DNA of 64,000 bases, from NCBI GenBank assembly GCA_034509755.1, contig CM067545.1, positions 48,849,062-48,913,061 of the forward strand, written 5' to 3'. The position numbers were made by a program, and so were the translations under genes. The stretch is from Anisodus tanguticus. Lineage: Eukaryota > Streptophyta > Magnoliopsida > Solanales > Solanaceae. The notes under the pieces are model-generated. The model searched no databases. It had not been told where the DNA came from and saw nothing but the letters and a program-made list of their open reading frames with translations. Positions 1-11,829 of the stretch are shown here, piece after piece; position 1 is the first letter of the stretch; the number at the start of each line of letters is the position of its first letter.

Positions 1-1948
1 TCAGGCTAAGAACGGTTCTGATGGTTACAAGCTTGACTACCGGACTAAAAGTTTCACCGCAATCTACCTCCACCTGCTGAGACCTGCCATCACCAACAAG
101 ACGAGCTTTGTATCTTGCAAAAGAACTGTCAGAATTCTTTTTATGGCAAAACACCCACAGACCAAATTATGTACACATAGATGGTCGTGGTACCAAATCC
201 CACATCTTATTTTGAATAAGAGCGGTAAATTCATCTAACATGGCAGCCTTCCAATTCGGATCTGATAAGGCAGCTTTAAGATTTTTTTGGTATTGGTGAG
301 GGTGTGACGGAGGTGGTTAGGCTAAACTGGTTTTTAGGTCGAAAATCCCGTGCATGGCACGGGTTTCCATTGTCCGTTTAGGAGTTGTACCATTGGATGA
401 TGTTGTGACTTTGGGCCAAACAATGGGTAAGATGGTTTCATTATTTTGGGCCGAGGTAGGAGGTCTGGTACTGGTCTGGGCCTGTGAGTTACGGGAAGGG
501 GGTTGGTTGACACTTAATGGTGCAGGGTCTGGTAATGTCCCTAAATTGTTATTTTGAGAGTTTAGATGATACCTCAAAAGTGGATGAATTCCGTCATCCA
601 GAAAATCATATGAAGGTGAGGATGTCGCTCGAGATGTTGCAAACGGGAAAGTTGACTCATCAAAGATGACATGATGAGAGATAATAATTTTTCCTGTTGA
701 CATATCAAAGCATTTATATCTTTTATGATTTTGAGGGTATCCCAAAAACACGCAAGGAGTAGATCGAGCTTGAAGTTTATGAATGCTGGTGGACGGAAAC
801 AATGGATAACACAAACACCCAAAAACTCGTAAATGTGTAAACGAGGGGATACAATTGTATAATACTTGAGTAGGGGAAACATTGGAGATTAGTTTACTAG
901 GAAGAATATTTAAGAGATATGTCGCCATTTGAAAAGCATGGAGACAAAAATTTGGTGGTGTAGATGAATGCACAAGGATAGATCGAGTCATATTGTTGAT
1001 TGTTCGAATCTTTCTTTCTGCTTTTCCATTTTGAGAAGATGTATGTGGACAGAAAATACAAACATTCATCCCATTTTGGTGACAAAAATTCTTAAATTGG
1101 GCATTTATAAATCCCCCCCCCCCCTCATTATCATATTGAAAACATTTAATGGTTTTTCTAAACTGAGTTTTGATAAACACACTAAATTGTTTCAAAATGG
1201 TAAAAGTTTGTGATTTTTGTCCTAAGAGAAAGGTTCACAAAAAAATTAAAAAATCATCAAGGATAAGCAAATAATACTTATGACCTGCAACACTTAAAAC
1301 GGGTGAAGTCCACAAATCACAATGCAAAATATCAAATGGCATAATAGTAGTAGTAGTAGTAGATGCAGAAAATGGAAGTTTAATAAGTTTACCAAACACA
1401 CAGGTTTGACAAACAGAAGAGTCCAAAGTTCTATTACAAGAAAGTAAATTATTCTTCCTAAATTGACTAAAAACCGGTGCTCCTGGGTGCCCCGGCCTAT
1501 TGTGCCATAGACTAGGAGAAATGTCTGAAAAGGTGGATGGTTTGATCCTGCTATCGGTGGAAACAGAGGTGATGTGATATAAGTCCCCCGTGCTGTTACA
1601 TCTCATGAGCGGCATCCCCGTCTGAAAATCCTTCACAGAAAAATCAAACGGATCAAAATTCACAGAAACATTGTTGTCAGTTGTAAAACGTCTAACAGAG
1701 ATCAAGTTTTTGATCAATTTTGGTGCATGTAAGACATTTTTCAAACATAAAGTTGGATGGGGAGAGGGTAGTGTTACCTGACCAATACCACGAATTCGAA
1801 TTTTCTGCCCACTGCCGATAACACTAATTTTATTACCGCTCATATTAAAATAAGACGAAAGATTACCTTGAGATGCCTTCATGTGTGACGTAGCCCCTAA
1901 ATCCATGTACCACGATTCATCTGGAATATTGAAATTCATGTTACTCAT
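1..1948 (-). pseudogene. copia 1 protease-integrase and start of reverse transcriptase, decayed
   Basis: Two long minus-strand open stretches (1948-1235 and 1195-317) plus further matches down to base 1. The first holds the aspartic protease region, with DESWYMDLGATSHM where DSGATSH is expected (Gly replaced by Leu in DSGA), and the integrase zinc region (LWHNRPGHPG ... CQTCVFGK). The second holds integrase core pieces FQYDNEGGGGF, SSQNGKAERKIRTIN and the GCLCYPLFPSTS region. Bases 1-316 still encode recognisable RT start (DPNWKAAM-like) but with frame breaks. A run of 12 C at 1113-1124 falls in the codons of the conserved DNGGEF integrase motif and has expanded it. Confidence 0.85.
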
Positions 1949-2952
1949 GGCTTGTTCAATATTCGTGGGTGCATATCCAACCGAAGATGGTGCCTGAGCT
2001 GCAAACGCATGTTGCGGACGAGATCCGAGAATACCGGGTTGGCGATTTGAAGAAGGAGGAGGTCAGGCCCATGAAGAGGTCGGAAAAGGACACGACGGGG
2101 CAGCCCACTGTGGGGCCCAGACCCACGGTGGGTACTGCCCCCACTGGCCGCCGCTGCTGGCTGGAAAAGTGCCGCCACTGCCCAGGCTGGCTGTTGCCGC
2201 CGGCGGTTTGTCCCCCGCCACGTTCACGTCCCTTTCCACTATTATTTTTACCTTTATTGTTTCGATTTGAACCTCATTTTTGCCCATTATTTTGACGAGT
2301 ATTTTGGCCACCCGAACTAGAATTTTGGGGCTCCAAATCAGCTAAAAAATAGTTGGTAGAGACGAGAGTCGTTCCACATGTGGTTGTGCCTGATTGCTTT
2401 GCTGAATAAACGTAGCAACACCATCATATTGTTCATTTAGCCCCGCAATTAATTGAAGGACTAACCGTTGATTTGTCACGGGCGAACCAACGTTGGACAG
2501 TTGGTCCACAAGTATTTTTAATTCTTGACAATAGGCGAAGATGTTAGAAAATCATCCAATTTAATATTTGTAAATTGGTGTTCAAGATAAACGGCCCTAG
2601 ACATTTTGTTATCTTGAAAAATACTCTCTAATCTTTCCCACGCCTGTTTAGCCGTAGAATTAGGTTCTAAGATAGTATGAAGAAGATCATTCGAAATTGT
2701 GCCATAAATCCATTGAAGGACAATAGCATCTAAGCGGGATCATAATTTCTTGTTTACCGTAGTGGTATCCGACGGCGACTCAGATGGAAGAATATGGTCA
2801 ATCACTTCATAAGCATGACAATGAATTTTGAAAAGCTTTGCCCATGAGGTATATTGCCCTTTTTCCATTTCATGAGTTATGGAGATGAAGTTCTTAACGT
2901 TATTGACGGCAAGAGCAGGATGAAAGGTTTGTTTTTCGGCCATAGTTTCCAC
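1945..2952 (-). pseudogene. copia 1 gag, decayed
   Basis: Start codon at about 2943-2952 gives a Gag N-terminus with FHPALAVNNVKNFISIT and GQYTSWAKLFKIH, the UBN2-type Gag domain of Ale/Retrofit copia elements. A stop after VNKKL (near 2740) breaks it. The downstream segment to 1945 still encodes recognisable Gag (WIYGTIS, RAVYLEHQF, VDQLSNVGSPVTN) and a Gly/Pro/Gln-rich tail that leads into the protease. No CCHC knuckle was seen. The reading frame shifts at least once. Remnant of the structural protein, not expected to be functional. Confidence 0.8.
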
Positions 2953-3235
2953 TTAGAATCAACAAGAAAAGGAAGAGAAGGGAGTTGTGTTTGGATGAAA
3001 GTGGATTGGAAAAAAACCTAAAAGAGTATGCTAGACGAGGGGGGTGGGTGATTTGTATTATTTTCGGTTAGGGTTTTAGGTGTTTAGAATGGTAGTTTAG
3101 GTTTAGGGTTTTTAGGATGACTAAACCTAATTGAAGTGGACGAAAAAACAAAGTGAGAGCAGAGGGCAAATTCTCGGCCAAGAGAGGGAAAAAGAGAAGA
3201 GAATTAGGGCAAGAATCTTTAGGCTAATGATATCA

Positions 3236-3477
3236 TGTAAAAATTGATTCCTTGATTATTCTTCTCCCAAATATATAATATATATATATACATAGATCCT
3301 ATGCAAGATCCTAGAAAGACTATTCTAGAAGACTAATCATCTTTTTCTAATTTACAAAATCCTAGAAAGACTATTCTAGAAGACTAATCATCTTTACCTA
3401 ATTTACATAAATTCTAATAATAATAATAATAATAATGGGAGGAGTAATTATGGGATATTCCCATAATTACTTTAACA
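3236..3477 (-). repeat. 5' LTR of copia 1 (242 bp)
   Basis: On the minus strand it starts TGTTAAAGTAATTATGG and ends CAATTTTTACA, i.e. TG...CA ends, and is directly followed by the primer-binding site. It contains an internal duplicated segment (ATGATTAGTCTTCTAGAATA appears twice, at about 3319 and 3379 on the plus strand), an (ATT)n tract at 3416-3436, and a TATATATATA tract that may be its promoter. The matching 3' LTR is outside the window, so boundaries rest on one copy. Confidence 0.75.
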
Positions 3478-5220
3478 GCACTACCCTAACTTTAGGACAT
3501 TCATGGTACATGACATAGTTTTCTTATGCATAGAGAAATGTATTTTTTACCTTGAGATGACATTTATTAATATGTTATTTTCTTAGTGATTAGGAAACAA
3601 TTCTCTTTTGCCTAAATTAAGTGATTGCTTAACTCTAACATAATTTTTCTTCGTTGAAAAACTACACGATATTGATAAGTAAATTCTTTTAAGAGAAAAT
3701 ATATCATTACCCTTCAGAAGTATGACATTTTTTTTCAAAAAGATACTTAAACTTTGCGGGAGTCCTATTAACCCCTAAACAACTTTGAAGTGGTTACCTC
3801 CTTTTTAGTTCAACCCCAATTTCTCAAAAATATGTGTTAACCACGCACCTATCCTCACTTGACACGTGTTAATTCAATTAAAATTAAATTTTGTAACTTC
3901 CACCCCATCCGCCCCCCGCCCCAACCCCACCAATCCCCGAACCCAACCCAATGTTCTTGTTCTTCATCAACCTTTCTTTCTTCTTTATTCTGACCCCCGC
4001 CAATACTGACATTAAGATGCGCGAAATGTTCCTAATGCATATAGTTTCCTACAATTTGTTGAGTTGTTGATATTAAAAATTAATACATTCTTCTTTTCTT
4101 CAAGTAAATTCAAATTTGGTAATATCATCAAGTACTTTATCTCTTTTTCATACAACTTAACACAATTAAAAATTAAGATTTTGAAGAGAATCAATGAGTT
4201 TCTCAAAATTTACAAGGGGGTTGGGCTGAAACTCGAATAAAAAATTAATAAGATTTTGGAGGGTGTAGTGTTGTATTCTCTCTTCTTTTAAATACACCTC
4301 TTTATAACAATCATTATCTCTAATAACATTTCACTATAACAATTAATTTTTTCTTTGAAATCGATTTTCAAGTTATATCGACTATATGTTCTCTATAACA
4401 ATATTTTGTTATTGCAAACTAAAAATATACGAACATACGACGTTGTTATACAAAAATTTGACTCTACATTTATTATAATTTGAATCTTCTGATTTTTTAT
4501 GTGTCTACTTTTTATTTATTTTAGCTCTTTTTAGTGAAAATTATAATTTCATCGCTACTTAAATTGATAAATTGAGTAAAACTTCATTATAGTACGAAAG
4601 AGCTATTTAATCAACAGAGCCAGATGAGGTTATTAAAGACAAGAAGAAAGAACCCGTGAATGAGGAATGGTCACTTTTTTTTGGCACTTGTGACTCTCTA
4701 GTCCAACTTTTGACTAAATTTATACTTCTCCCAAAACAATATTAAAATAAATAAATTAGGATCTCAAAAATGTTAGAGAATGCCCTTACCTTTTAGTATA
4801 TTTTTTACCCTTTCTGTTAATAATGATTCATGTGATTTTCTCCAATTTATTTGGGATTGAAGCTTAATTTTCTTATTGGTAATAGTTTAACTCTGCATTC
4901 CTTTTTGTTCCATCATTTTCAAGATTCTTTTTATAATCATTTAGTATTTGATATTCTTAGTCGATTAATTTAAATTTGCAGCAAGTAGAGCATATTAAAA
5001 GGAATAGTGCTTCCTGTCACAGAGTATATTAAAAAGGATAGTGCTTCCTGTCATTAGTCTATCCATTCCTGAAACTCAAGCACGACACTTTTGTTTAAGG
5101 AGCGGAGAAAATTTCATCCATTCCATCACATCTCGTCTGTTGTTATTTTCAATATTCCTTATTTCCTTATTGATTGGTTCCTAATTTTTGTTCTTTTACA
5201 TTTTGGGAATTGTTTTGCAG
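3478..5220. other. AT-rich intergenic / upstream region of RGL gene A
   Basis: No convincing gene. A short C-rich stretch lies at 3899-3950. A near-duplicate of about 36 bp (GTATATTAAAAAGGATAGTG type) lies at 4989-5056. The start codon and first coding exon of gene A should lie here or further upstream, but no ATG-containing open segment with a fitting donor was found. Confidence 0.5.
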
Positions 5221-8200
5221 GAAAATATTTAAGAAAAACAGCCAACTAGACCAACAGTCTTTTCCACCAGTCCAATTGCTTACAGTGGATGATTATGTAA
5301 AATCTTCTATTACCACTTTTTAAAACTTTCTACTTTCTTTCTTTCTTTTTTTCAAGTTTACTCTTTCTCATAAATAAACTAGAGAAACAAAGAGAAAAAA
5401 TGGTGGATGTTGAAATATGGAAGCTTGATAATTACAGTTTCAAAAATATTTTTAGAGTCTAAATTGCAAGAATTCCCATTTCCCACTCTCTTCTATGTTA
5501 AATCCAAATATTCCGATCATTAAAGAAAAATAATTCTGAAATTCCCCTAAATTGTTTTAAAAGTCAAGTTATTTAGGAGCTAACGTCCATGGAATTTTTT
5601 TCTGGAAAAAAAATTTTGAACATGAGTTTCAAGTGAATTTTTTTTCGCACAAAATTTAAATTTTATTTTTCAAGTTAAATGCATGTCCCAACATAATTTT
5701 AATTTTTGAACACACTTTTCAACCTAACTTCAAATACTACTCCTTTTTTCTTCTTAAAATACACATATTTTAATTTTAGGTCCACACACCTGCTTAGTAT
5801 ATTAAAAAGTGGACGAGTAAATTATAATTAATTTAGAATTTAAATAAAGTTGATTGATATAATATATATTTTTTATTTTAACAACATTTTGTTTTCCTTC
5901 TTATTCAATTTTTTTTTTTCCTTTTGAAGGTGATTGTGGATAATGGGTTATTTAATATAACTTTCTCTGTTCCTGGTGGAATGGTCACTGGAATACAGTA
6001 CAATGGGATTGATAATTTATTGGAAGATGAAAATGTAGATGATAACAGAGGGCAAGTATTTTACACCTTCAATTTACTTCATTTTTCAATTTTTTCCTTA
6101 GTCACAATATTCATTTTAATTTGATTACTTGAAAATAAAATTAGGTATTGGGATATTGTTTGGAACAAACCACAACAAACAGGGATTTTTGACAAGTAAG
6201 TGTTCTTGTTCTATATATTATTTAGTTTCCACAAAATTTGAATTGTTAATGTAATTAGAAAAAAAAGAGTCAAATTGAGCATAACCTATTCAATCTTTAT
6301 TTGAATCATGATAAACTAATAGTGTTTCTATGTCATGTTGGTATATACAGACTTAATGCAACAGATTTTAAGGTTATTATGGAAGATGAAAATCAAGTGG
6401 AGCTTTCATTCACAAGGACATGGGATTCTTTAAATGCTTCACATCTTTCCATGAATATTGACAAAAGGTGCTAATGTTTATTCCACCGGTACTTTTATAT
6501 CATTATAGTTTTACCATTTATAATTTTCTTAAAGGATCGAAAATTAAATGTTTTTTTCTTATTTTAGGTTTATAATACTAAGAGGAATTTCTGGATTTTA
6601 CTGTTATGGAATATTGGAGCGTTTAGAAGGATGGCCGGATATTGATGTTTACCAAGGAAGAATAGTCTTCAAGCTCAAGGAAAAATTGTATGTAACATAA
6701 ACAATTTATATTGTTTGTTAAAGGCTTTTTATTATTTATTCTACTTTTAATTTCCTTATTATTTTTTTATTTTTTTGTAAATGCCTGTTTTACCTATTTT
6801 ATGTATTTTCCATGTGTTTTCCTTTTTGTAATTTTGTTTTCGGAATAATTGAAGTTAATAGTTTTCAATTATTGGGCCAGGTTCCAATATATGGCAATTT
6901 CAGATGAAAGGCAAAGGATTATGCCAACGGCCCACGATCGTGAAATGGGCCAAAAACTTGATTATCCAGAAGCTGTTCTTCTTACAAACCCAACTAATTC
7001 TTTCATCAAAGGGGAGGTAAATTTCATACTAATCATTTAGCTCATAATATAGTATTGTTTTTTTTATTTTGGGACAATTGCAGTCAAATACCATTGGGTC
7101 ATCTAGATTACAAAATATGTACACAATGTATAGGTAGTGTATATTTTATATACACATACATATACACTCTTGAGCTATCGAAAACAACCTCTTTACCTCT
7201 CAAAGGTAAGGGTAAGGTCTGCGTACATCCCACCCTCCCCAGACCCTACTTTGTGGAATTACACTAGGCAGGGCCCATAAAACAAGACCTGCAACTTATG
7301 GCTAATACTACTTAATAAAAAATGAAAAAAAGGGGCCCATAAAATTTTTCATTTTTTAGGGGTCCTGTGCGGTAGCACAGTTCGTACGGGCCCAAAGACG
7401 GCCCTGACACTAGGTATGTTGTTGCTGTATACACATACATATACAATCGAAGTGTATGATTAGTGTATACTTCGGCCATGTTGGTAAACTAGTTGGCCGA
7501 AGGACACATTTACGTAAGTCTCCCTTTATTTTTTTGCATAAAAATTATGAAATTATCTACTGGCAATCATGTGTTTTAGGTTGATGACAAATATCAATAC
7601 TCTTGTGATAACAAGGATAATCGGGTCCATGGATGGATAAGCCCAAATCCAGGAACTGGGTTTTGGATGATCACACCTACCGATGAGTTCAGAACTGGTG
7701 GGCCTGTTAAACAAGATCTTACTTCTCATACCGGCCCAGTAAACATGAATGTAAGTAACTTATTCATTGGTAAAAACATGTTTTCCCAAAACCAGTATAT
7801 CGTGTGACATGTATTTGCATTTAAACTTTTCAAACTTAATTATGATTAATTTAATATATATTATCACCTTACCATATTACTTTAACTATGCTAAGTTGCT
7901 ATGGTTTGGTGTAATTAATTTTTTATCACGATAAGAACGCACATCGCGCCCAAACTTTGGGACGCGGTGATATTGTGGGACGGATACTGGCTTCCCATGT
8001 GCCACGAGCTCACGGCCGGCTTAAATGCGAGTCCACGAAGATGATCGTCACTGCAAGTAATGGTTGAAATTCAACTCTTGTGCATGTCACATAAACAAGG
8101 ATCAACATCTTCTTATTCTCTTTTGATAATATTTTCATATGCCCTATTTTCATTTTTCTCATGTAGAAAAACAAATTTCAAAGTAAATTGAGTAAAATAT

Positions 8201-11200
8201 TAAGTTTTAATATTTTCTATCATGATCACTCATATTCCTATAACGAGTCGGGCTCAATAGACTCTGATCAATCCTATTTACTATCGTTGGGATAAAGAAC
8301 TGAATTTTATCCTTATGGTCTGACATACGGACCAGATTATTTTATCGTGTACTCAAATTCTTAATAACTTATTTAACAGATGTTCTTTAGTACACATTAT
8401 GCTGGAGAAATTTTGGGACTGAAATTTAGAGATGGTGAGCCCTGGAGAAAGGTTTTTGGCCCTGTTTTTGTTTACATAAATTCTCTATCATCTGACGAGC
8501 AAGATACTCTAACCCTTTGGACTGATGCAAAAGAACAGGTATTTAATTACAACTTTCTTAAAAAGTTTCTAATAATCTTTTTAAGTGCAAACATCTAACA
8601 ATTCTTTTCAATCAACTTTACAAACAGATGTTTATAGAAACTGAAAATTGGCCATATAATTTTCCTCTTTCGGAAGATTTTGCTCGAGCTGATCAACGGG
8701 GCACTGTAAGTGGCAGACTACTCGTCCGAGATAGGTAATTTAACTTAAAATTGCTCCACTATTATATAAGAATATATTTGTCATTTTGAAGCTCTAATTC
8801 TAAGTTTTTCGTAGCTATGTTAGCCAAAGTCTTATAACTGCAAACTCCGCTTTCATCGGACTGGCTGCTCCAGGAGATGTTGGATCTTGGCAAATAGAAA
8901 ACAAGGTTAATTTTTATGTTAATCTTTATTCTCCCTTTATTTTTACAATTTTTTAGCTTTTACTTTAAATTGAAAAAGAATTAACGATTTTATATCTTTG
9001 TTCTTTAGGCTTATCAATTTTGGACTCAAGTAGATAGTGAGGGCTATTTCTTGATCAAGAATGTCATTCCAGGGAACTATAGTTTATATGCTTGGATCCC
9101 TGGACATATTGGAGATTACATGTACGATCCGTTCATCATTGTCACCCCAGGTTAGCAAATACTCTCTGTTTCAATTTATGTAATGTAGTTTGAATTGGTA
9201 TGGAGAAAAAGAAAAACGAAAACTTCTGAAACTTGTTTAAAACATTTGTTTAGCTATATAAATTTCGGGAGGTCTTAAACATGTCGTAAGCTTCTCATCA
9301 TTAAGGGTAAAATGAGAAGTGTAAAGTTAACGTTTCCACATTTAGAAGTGTGTTGTCATTCTTTTTTGAACTGATTATATACAAAAGTGCGTCATATAAA
9401 CTAGAATGGTAGAAGTTATGTTTTAATTAATCCTCTATTTGCATCGAATGGTGAGTTGATGATATCTCAAAGTCACAGGTTGTTTTTACCTCGATTGTTA
9501 GACTTCGGTTAACAAAATAAGATATTTGATCTGAACAGAGTGACAAGCAGATGCGAGTCCAGGATTTAAATATGATGGGTTCAATATTTATGTTTTCACA
9601 ACTAAATCCATTGCACTTTTACAATTATAGGATTAGAACTTAATATGTATCAAGATTTTAGTGACGTTCACATATACATTGATGCTCTCCTTAAAATGTT
9701 GGATTCAGTTAAACCTGTTGTAACTATATTGCATCCATCTCTGGCTGTAAGTAGTACTAAGTTTTTTCTACATATCTTATATCAAATATTGTTGTATAAA
9801 TCAGGATCAAGAAAAAGGTTAGAAACTCTTATATATGATGCTCCCAGAAATGGTCCAACATTGTGGGAAATTGGAATTCCTGATAGAACTGCTGCTGAAT
9901 TCTTCATCCCTGATGCACAACCAAGACTCTTAAACCAATTATATGTTGTAAATAATGAAGGAAGGTTAGTAAAATTCCTTTCAAATAGTTAATTTTGTGT
10001 CAATTTTATGTTGGTTTATTTTGCACATTCAGTAATTTTTTTGTTGGTTTTTTCAGGTTTAGGCAATATGGATTATGGGATAGGTACACAGAGATTTACC
10101 CTGATGAAGACTTGGTTTATACTGTTGGATCAAGCAACTATCAAACAGATTGGTTCTTTGCTCATGTCAATAGATATATTATCAAGTATGTTCACAACAT
10201 CTTTACACCCTTTAGTGTCTTTTATCCTATTTTGCTCAAACCCTTCAACAATGTTGCCACACATGTATATCGATCATCCAGAAATGTATAGCTTTTGAAG
10301 GATCCGACTCACAACCCGGTGATATTTTTATAGAGTTTGAGCAACATAGTTTTCATCGTTAGGACCTTCCCTTTGCATAATATGTGAAACTTCTGAGCGG
10401 GCTTAGTATGATAGAAGTCATTATTCATAAAAAATGTTTTCCTGAAAAATATATTTTTGTAATCAAACAATAATTACTTTCTAAAGAATATGGACCTTAT
10501 TATACCAAAAGAGAGCTGAACATTGCATATAGACAATTTACTGCACCCACTAACTTCACCAGATTTTCTATCAATATTTTGGTGGGGTTTAATTGTTTCA
10601 AGATCAGAATATGATGTACTCTAATTGAATCTTGTTTTTTACTTTCATAATTCAGTGATGATGGAAACAAGACTTGTGTACCAACAACATGGAAAGTTCT
10701 ATTTGATCTTGAAGATGTTGACCAATCATTAAATTATACTCTTCAACTAGCATTGGCCTCAGCACATGAAGCTGAACTTCAAGTATCAACTAATAATCTT
10801 CTCAATCATTTTATTTATAACTGCTTAATTAAGTATATTCAGGTTAAAATTTACAAATATTCACTTTTCAACACCTGTAATTGAGAAATAGCTATTGTCA
10901 CGGAGTTTCAAAAATCCACAGGTGAAACATTGAAATGGAGTTTCATCTGTGGAATTTGAAACTTCACGACAATGACTATTTTTCCAAAACAGACATAAAA
11001 TGACCAGTGGGGTTATTTATACAAAAACCTAAAAATGGTTAGTGGATGCTATTTCTACGTATTTGTATAATCATAGTTTTTTTCGACTAAGTACATGTTC
11101 GTGCCAACATTTTAGGTTCAATTCAATGATCCAGAAACAGATGCTCCTCACTACACAACAGGCTTGATAGGCAAGGATAATGCGATAGTAAGACATGGTA

Positions 11201-11358
11201 TACATGGATTATACAGGCTATATACTATAAATGTTCCTGGATCTCTTCTTAATTTTGGAACCAATGTGTTGTATCTCAAGCAAACTAGAAATGAAGGTAC
11301 TTTTAGAGGACTCTTGTATGATTATATTCGTCTCGAAGGCCCTCCAGAAAGTAATTAA
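5221..11358 (+). CDS. Rhamnogalacturonate lyase A (PL4 family), 5' exon not found
   Basis: Predicted secreted lyase cleaving the rhamnose-galacturonate backbone of pectin by beta-elimination (known for polysaccharide lyase family 4). Exons by splice sites and alignment to gene B: 5221-5296, 5930-6051, 6145-6195, 6351-6467, 6568-6687, 6881-7016, 7580-7750, 8380-8538, 8628-8734, 8815-8905, 9009-9150, 9805-9964, 10057-10185, 10656-10782, 11116-11358. They join in frame to about 649 aa with no stop. Landmarks: VIVDNGLFNITFS and NGIDNLLED near the N-terminus, FQYMAISDERQRIMP, HYAGEILGLKFRDGEPW, GLAAPGDVGSW and YSLYAWIPGHIGDY (the FnIII-like domain II), WEIGIPDRTAAEFF and GIHGLYRLYTINVP (C-terminal jelly-roll domain), ending DYIRLEGPPESN. 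The second intron uses a GC donor (GG|GCAAGT). The exon with start codon and signal peptide was not recognised, so the 5' end is open. It could be lost or lie upstream. Confidence 0.88.
7177..7427 (+). mobile_element. LINE 3' tail fragment in intron of gene A, split by a hAT MITE
   Basis: Contains TAAGGTCTGCGTACATCCCA, CCCTCCCCAGACCC and GTGGAATTACACTAGG, then after the inserted MITE continues ACACTAGGTATGTTGTTG. The same tail closes the reverse-transcriptase-bearing LINE at 42480-43603, so this is a 5'-truncated copy of that family or a SINE sharing its tail. Confidence 0.7.
7269..7406. mobile_element. 138-bp hAT-type MITE with perfect 8-bp TSD
   Basis: Ends CAGGGCC ... GGCCCTG form short terminal inverted repeats. 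It is flanked on both sides by ACACTAGG (7261-7268 and 7407-7414), an exact 8-bp target duplication, which fits the hAT superfamily. Removing it and one duplicate restores the surrounding LINE tail. No coding capacity. Confidence 0.9.
7930..8065. other. GC-rich island inside intron of gene A, origin unknown
   Basis: A stretch of about 130 bp with many CG and GC dinucleotides (for example AACGCACATCGCGCCCAAAC, GAGCTCACGGCCGGC) sits in an otherwise very AT-rich intron between exons 7580-7750 and 8380-8538. One plus frame stays open for about 40 codons. I do not recognise it as part of the lyase family, and gene B has nothing similar at this place. Possibly inserted DNA. Confidence 0.4.
9158..9410. 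mobile_element. Degenerate MITE (TACTCTCTGT..TCAATTTAT family) in intron of gene A
   Basis: Left end ATACTCTCTGTTTCAATTTA and right end GCGTCATATAAACTAGAATG are imperfect inverted repeats. Same family as the better copy at 41916-42150. Intronic, no coding capacity. Confidence 0.5.
10297..10349. repeat. Half copy of the CTATGTTGCTC-type small inverted-repeat element
   Basis: Contains GAAGGATCCGACTCACAACC and ends GAGCAACATAG, matching the right half of the fuller copies at 49918-50018 and 63206-63297. Lies in the intron after exon 10057-10185. Confidence 0.55.
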
Positions 11359-11829
11359 TTGATTGGGCTTAAACTTTTAGATGAAGTAGAATGGCTAAAT
11401 TTCAGGGTTATACATGTTGATATAAGAATTTAAGGCTCGAGATGGATGTTTAAAGTGTACGTAATTAGCTGTTGGTGGCTGTTTTAATCGAGCAAAGTGC
11501 CTGTAAATTTAATTGCGGTAGCTTAGTCTACTAATCCTGAAGTGGTCAAATTTAAATGATATTATTCTGCAACTACTTCTTGTTTTTTTTTTTTTTTTTG
11601 ATAATGTCTTTTTGGATTTCTAAAAAATAAGTTCTTCAAATTCCAATCGTGTGCATAACTAATAAAAAATTGGTCCACTACCGGAATTTTTTTTACCTAC
11701 ATCTCATATCACTTTCAATTTTAGGATTATCTATCATATGACTCAGTATCGGATACACCCCTTGTATTATAAAATTAGACGCATATTCCCCATATACTAT
11801 AGGTGTCATAAGTTTAGGCTTTTCGTAAT
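11359..11829. other. 3' flank of gene A and unassigned sequence
   Basis: Likely 3' UTR of gene A followed by a poly-T run (11583-11599) and AT-rich sequence up to the truncated edge of copia 2. No gene seen. The left junction of copia 2 cannot be fixed because its 5' LTR and most of gag are missing. Confidence 0.5.

Larger units (their letters stand above)
1..3477 (-). mobile_element. Ty1/copia retrotransposon 1 (Ale/Retrofit-like), cut by window start
   Basis: Minus-strand LTR retroelement read from its 5' LTR (high coordinates) through gag, protease, integrase and the start of reverse transcriptase, where the window begins. Order gag-PR-IN-RT is diagnostic of Ty1/copia. The primer site TGATATCATTAGCC (3222-3235, reverse strand) directly follows the LTR and is a degraded form of the usual TGGTATCAAGAGCC. 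The coding frame is broken by several stops and shifts, so it is inactive. The same lineage occurs at 11830-18488 and 43985-48217. The 3' part, including the second LTR, lies outside the window. Confidence 0.9.

Noticed and set aside
4600..4700. First exon of lyase gene A at ATG 4624
   Set aside because: The frame closes after 11 codons, is not hydrophobic, and has no donor in the phase needed to join 5221.
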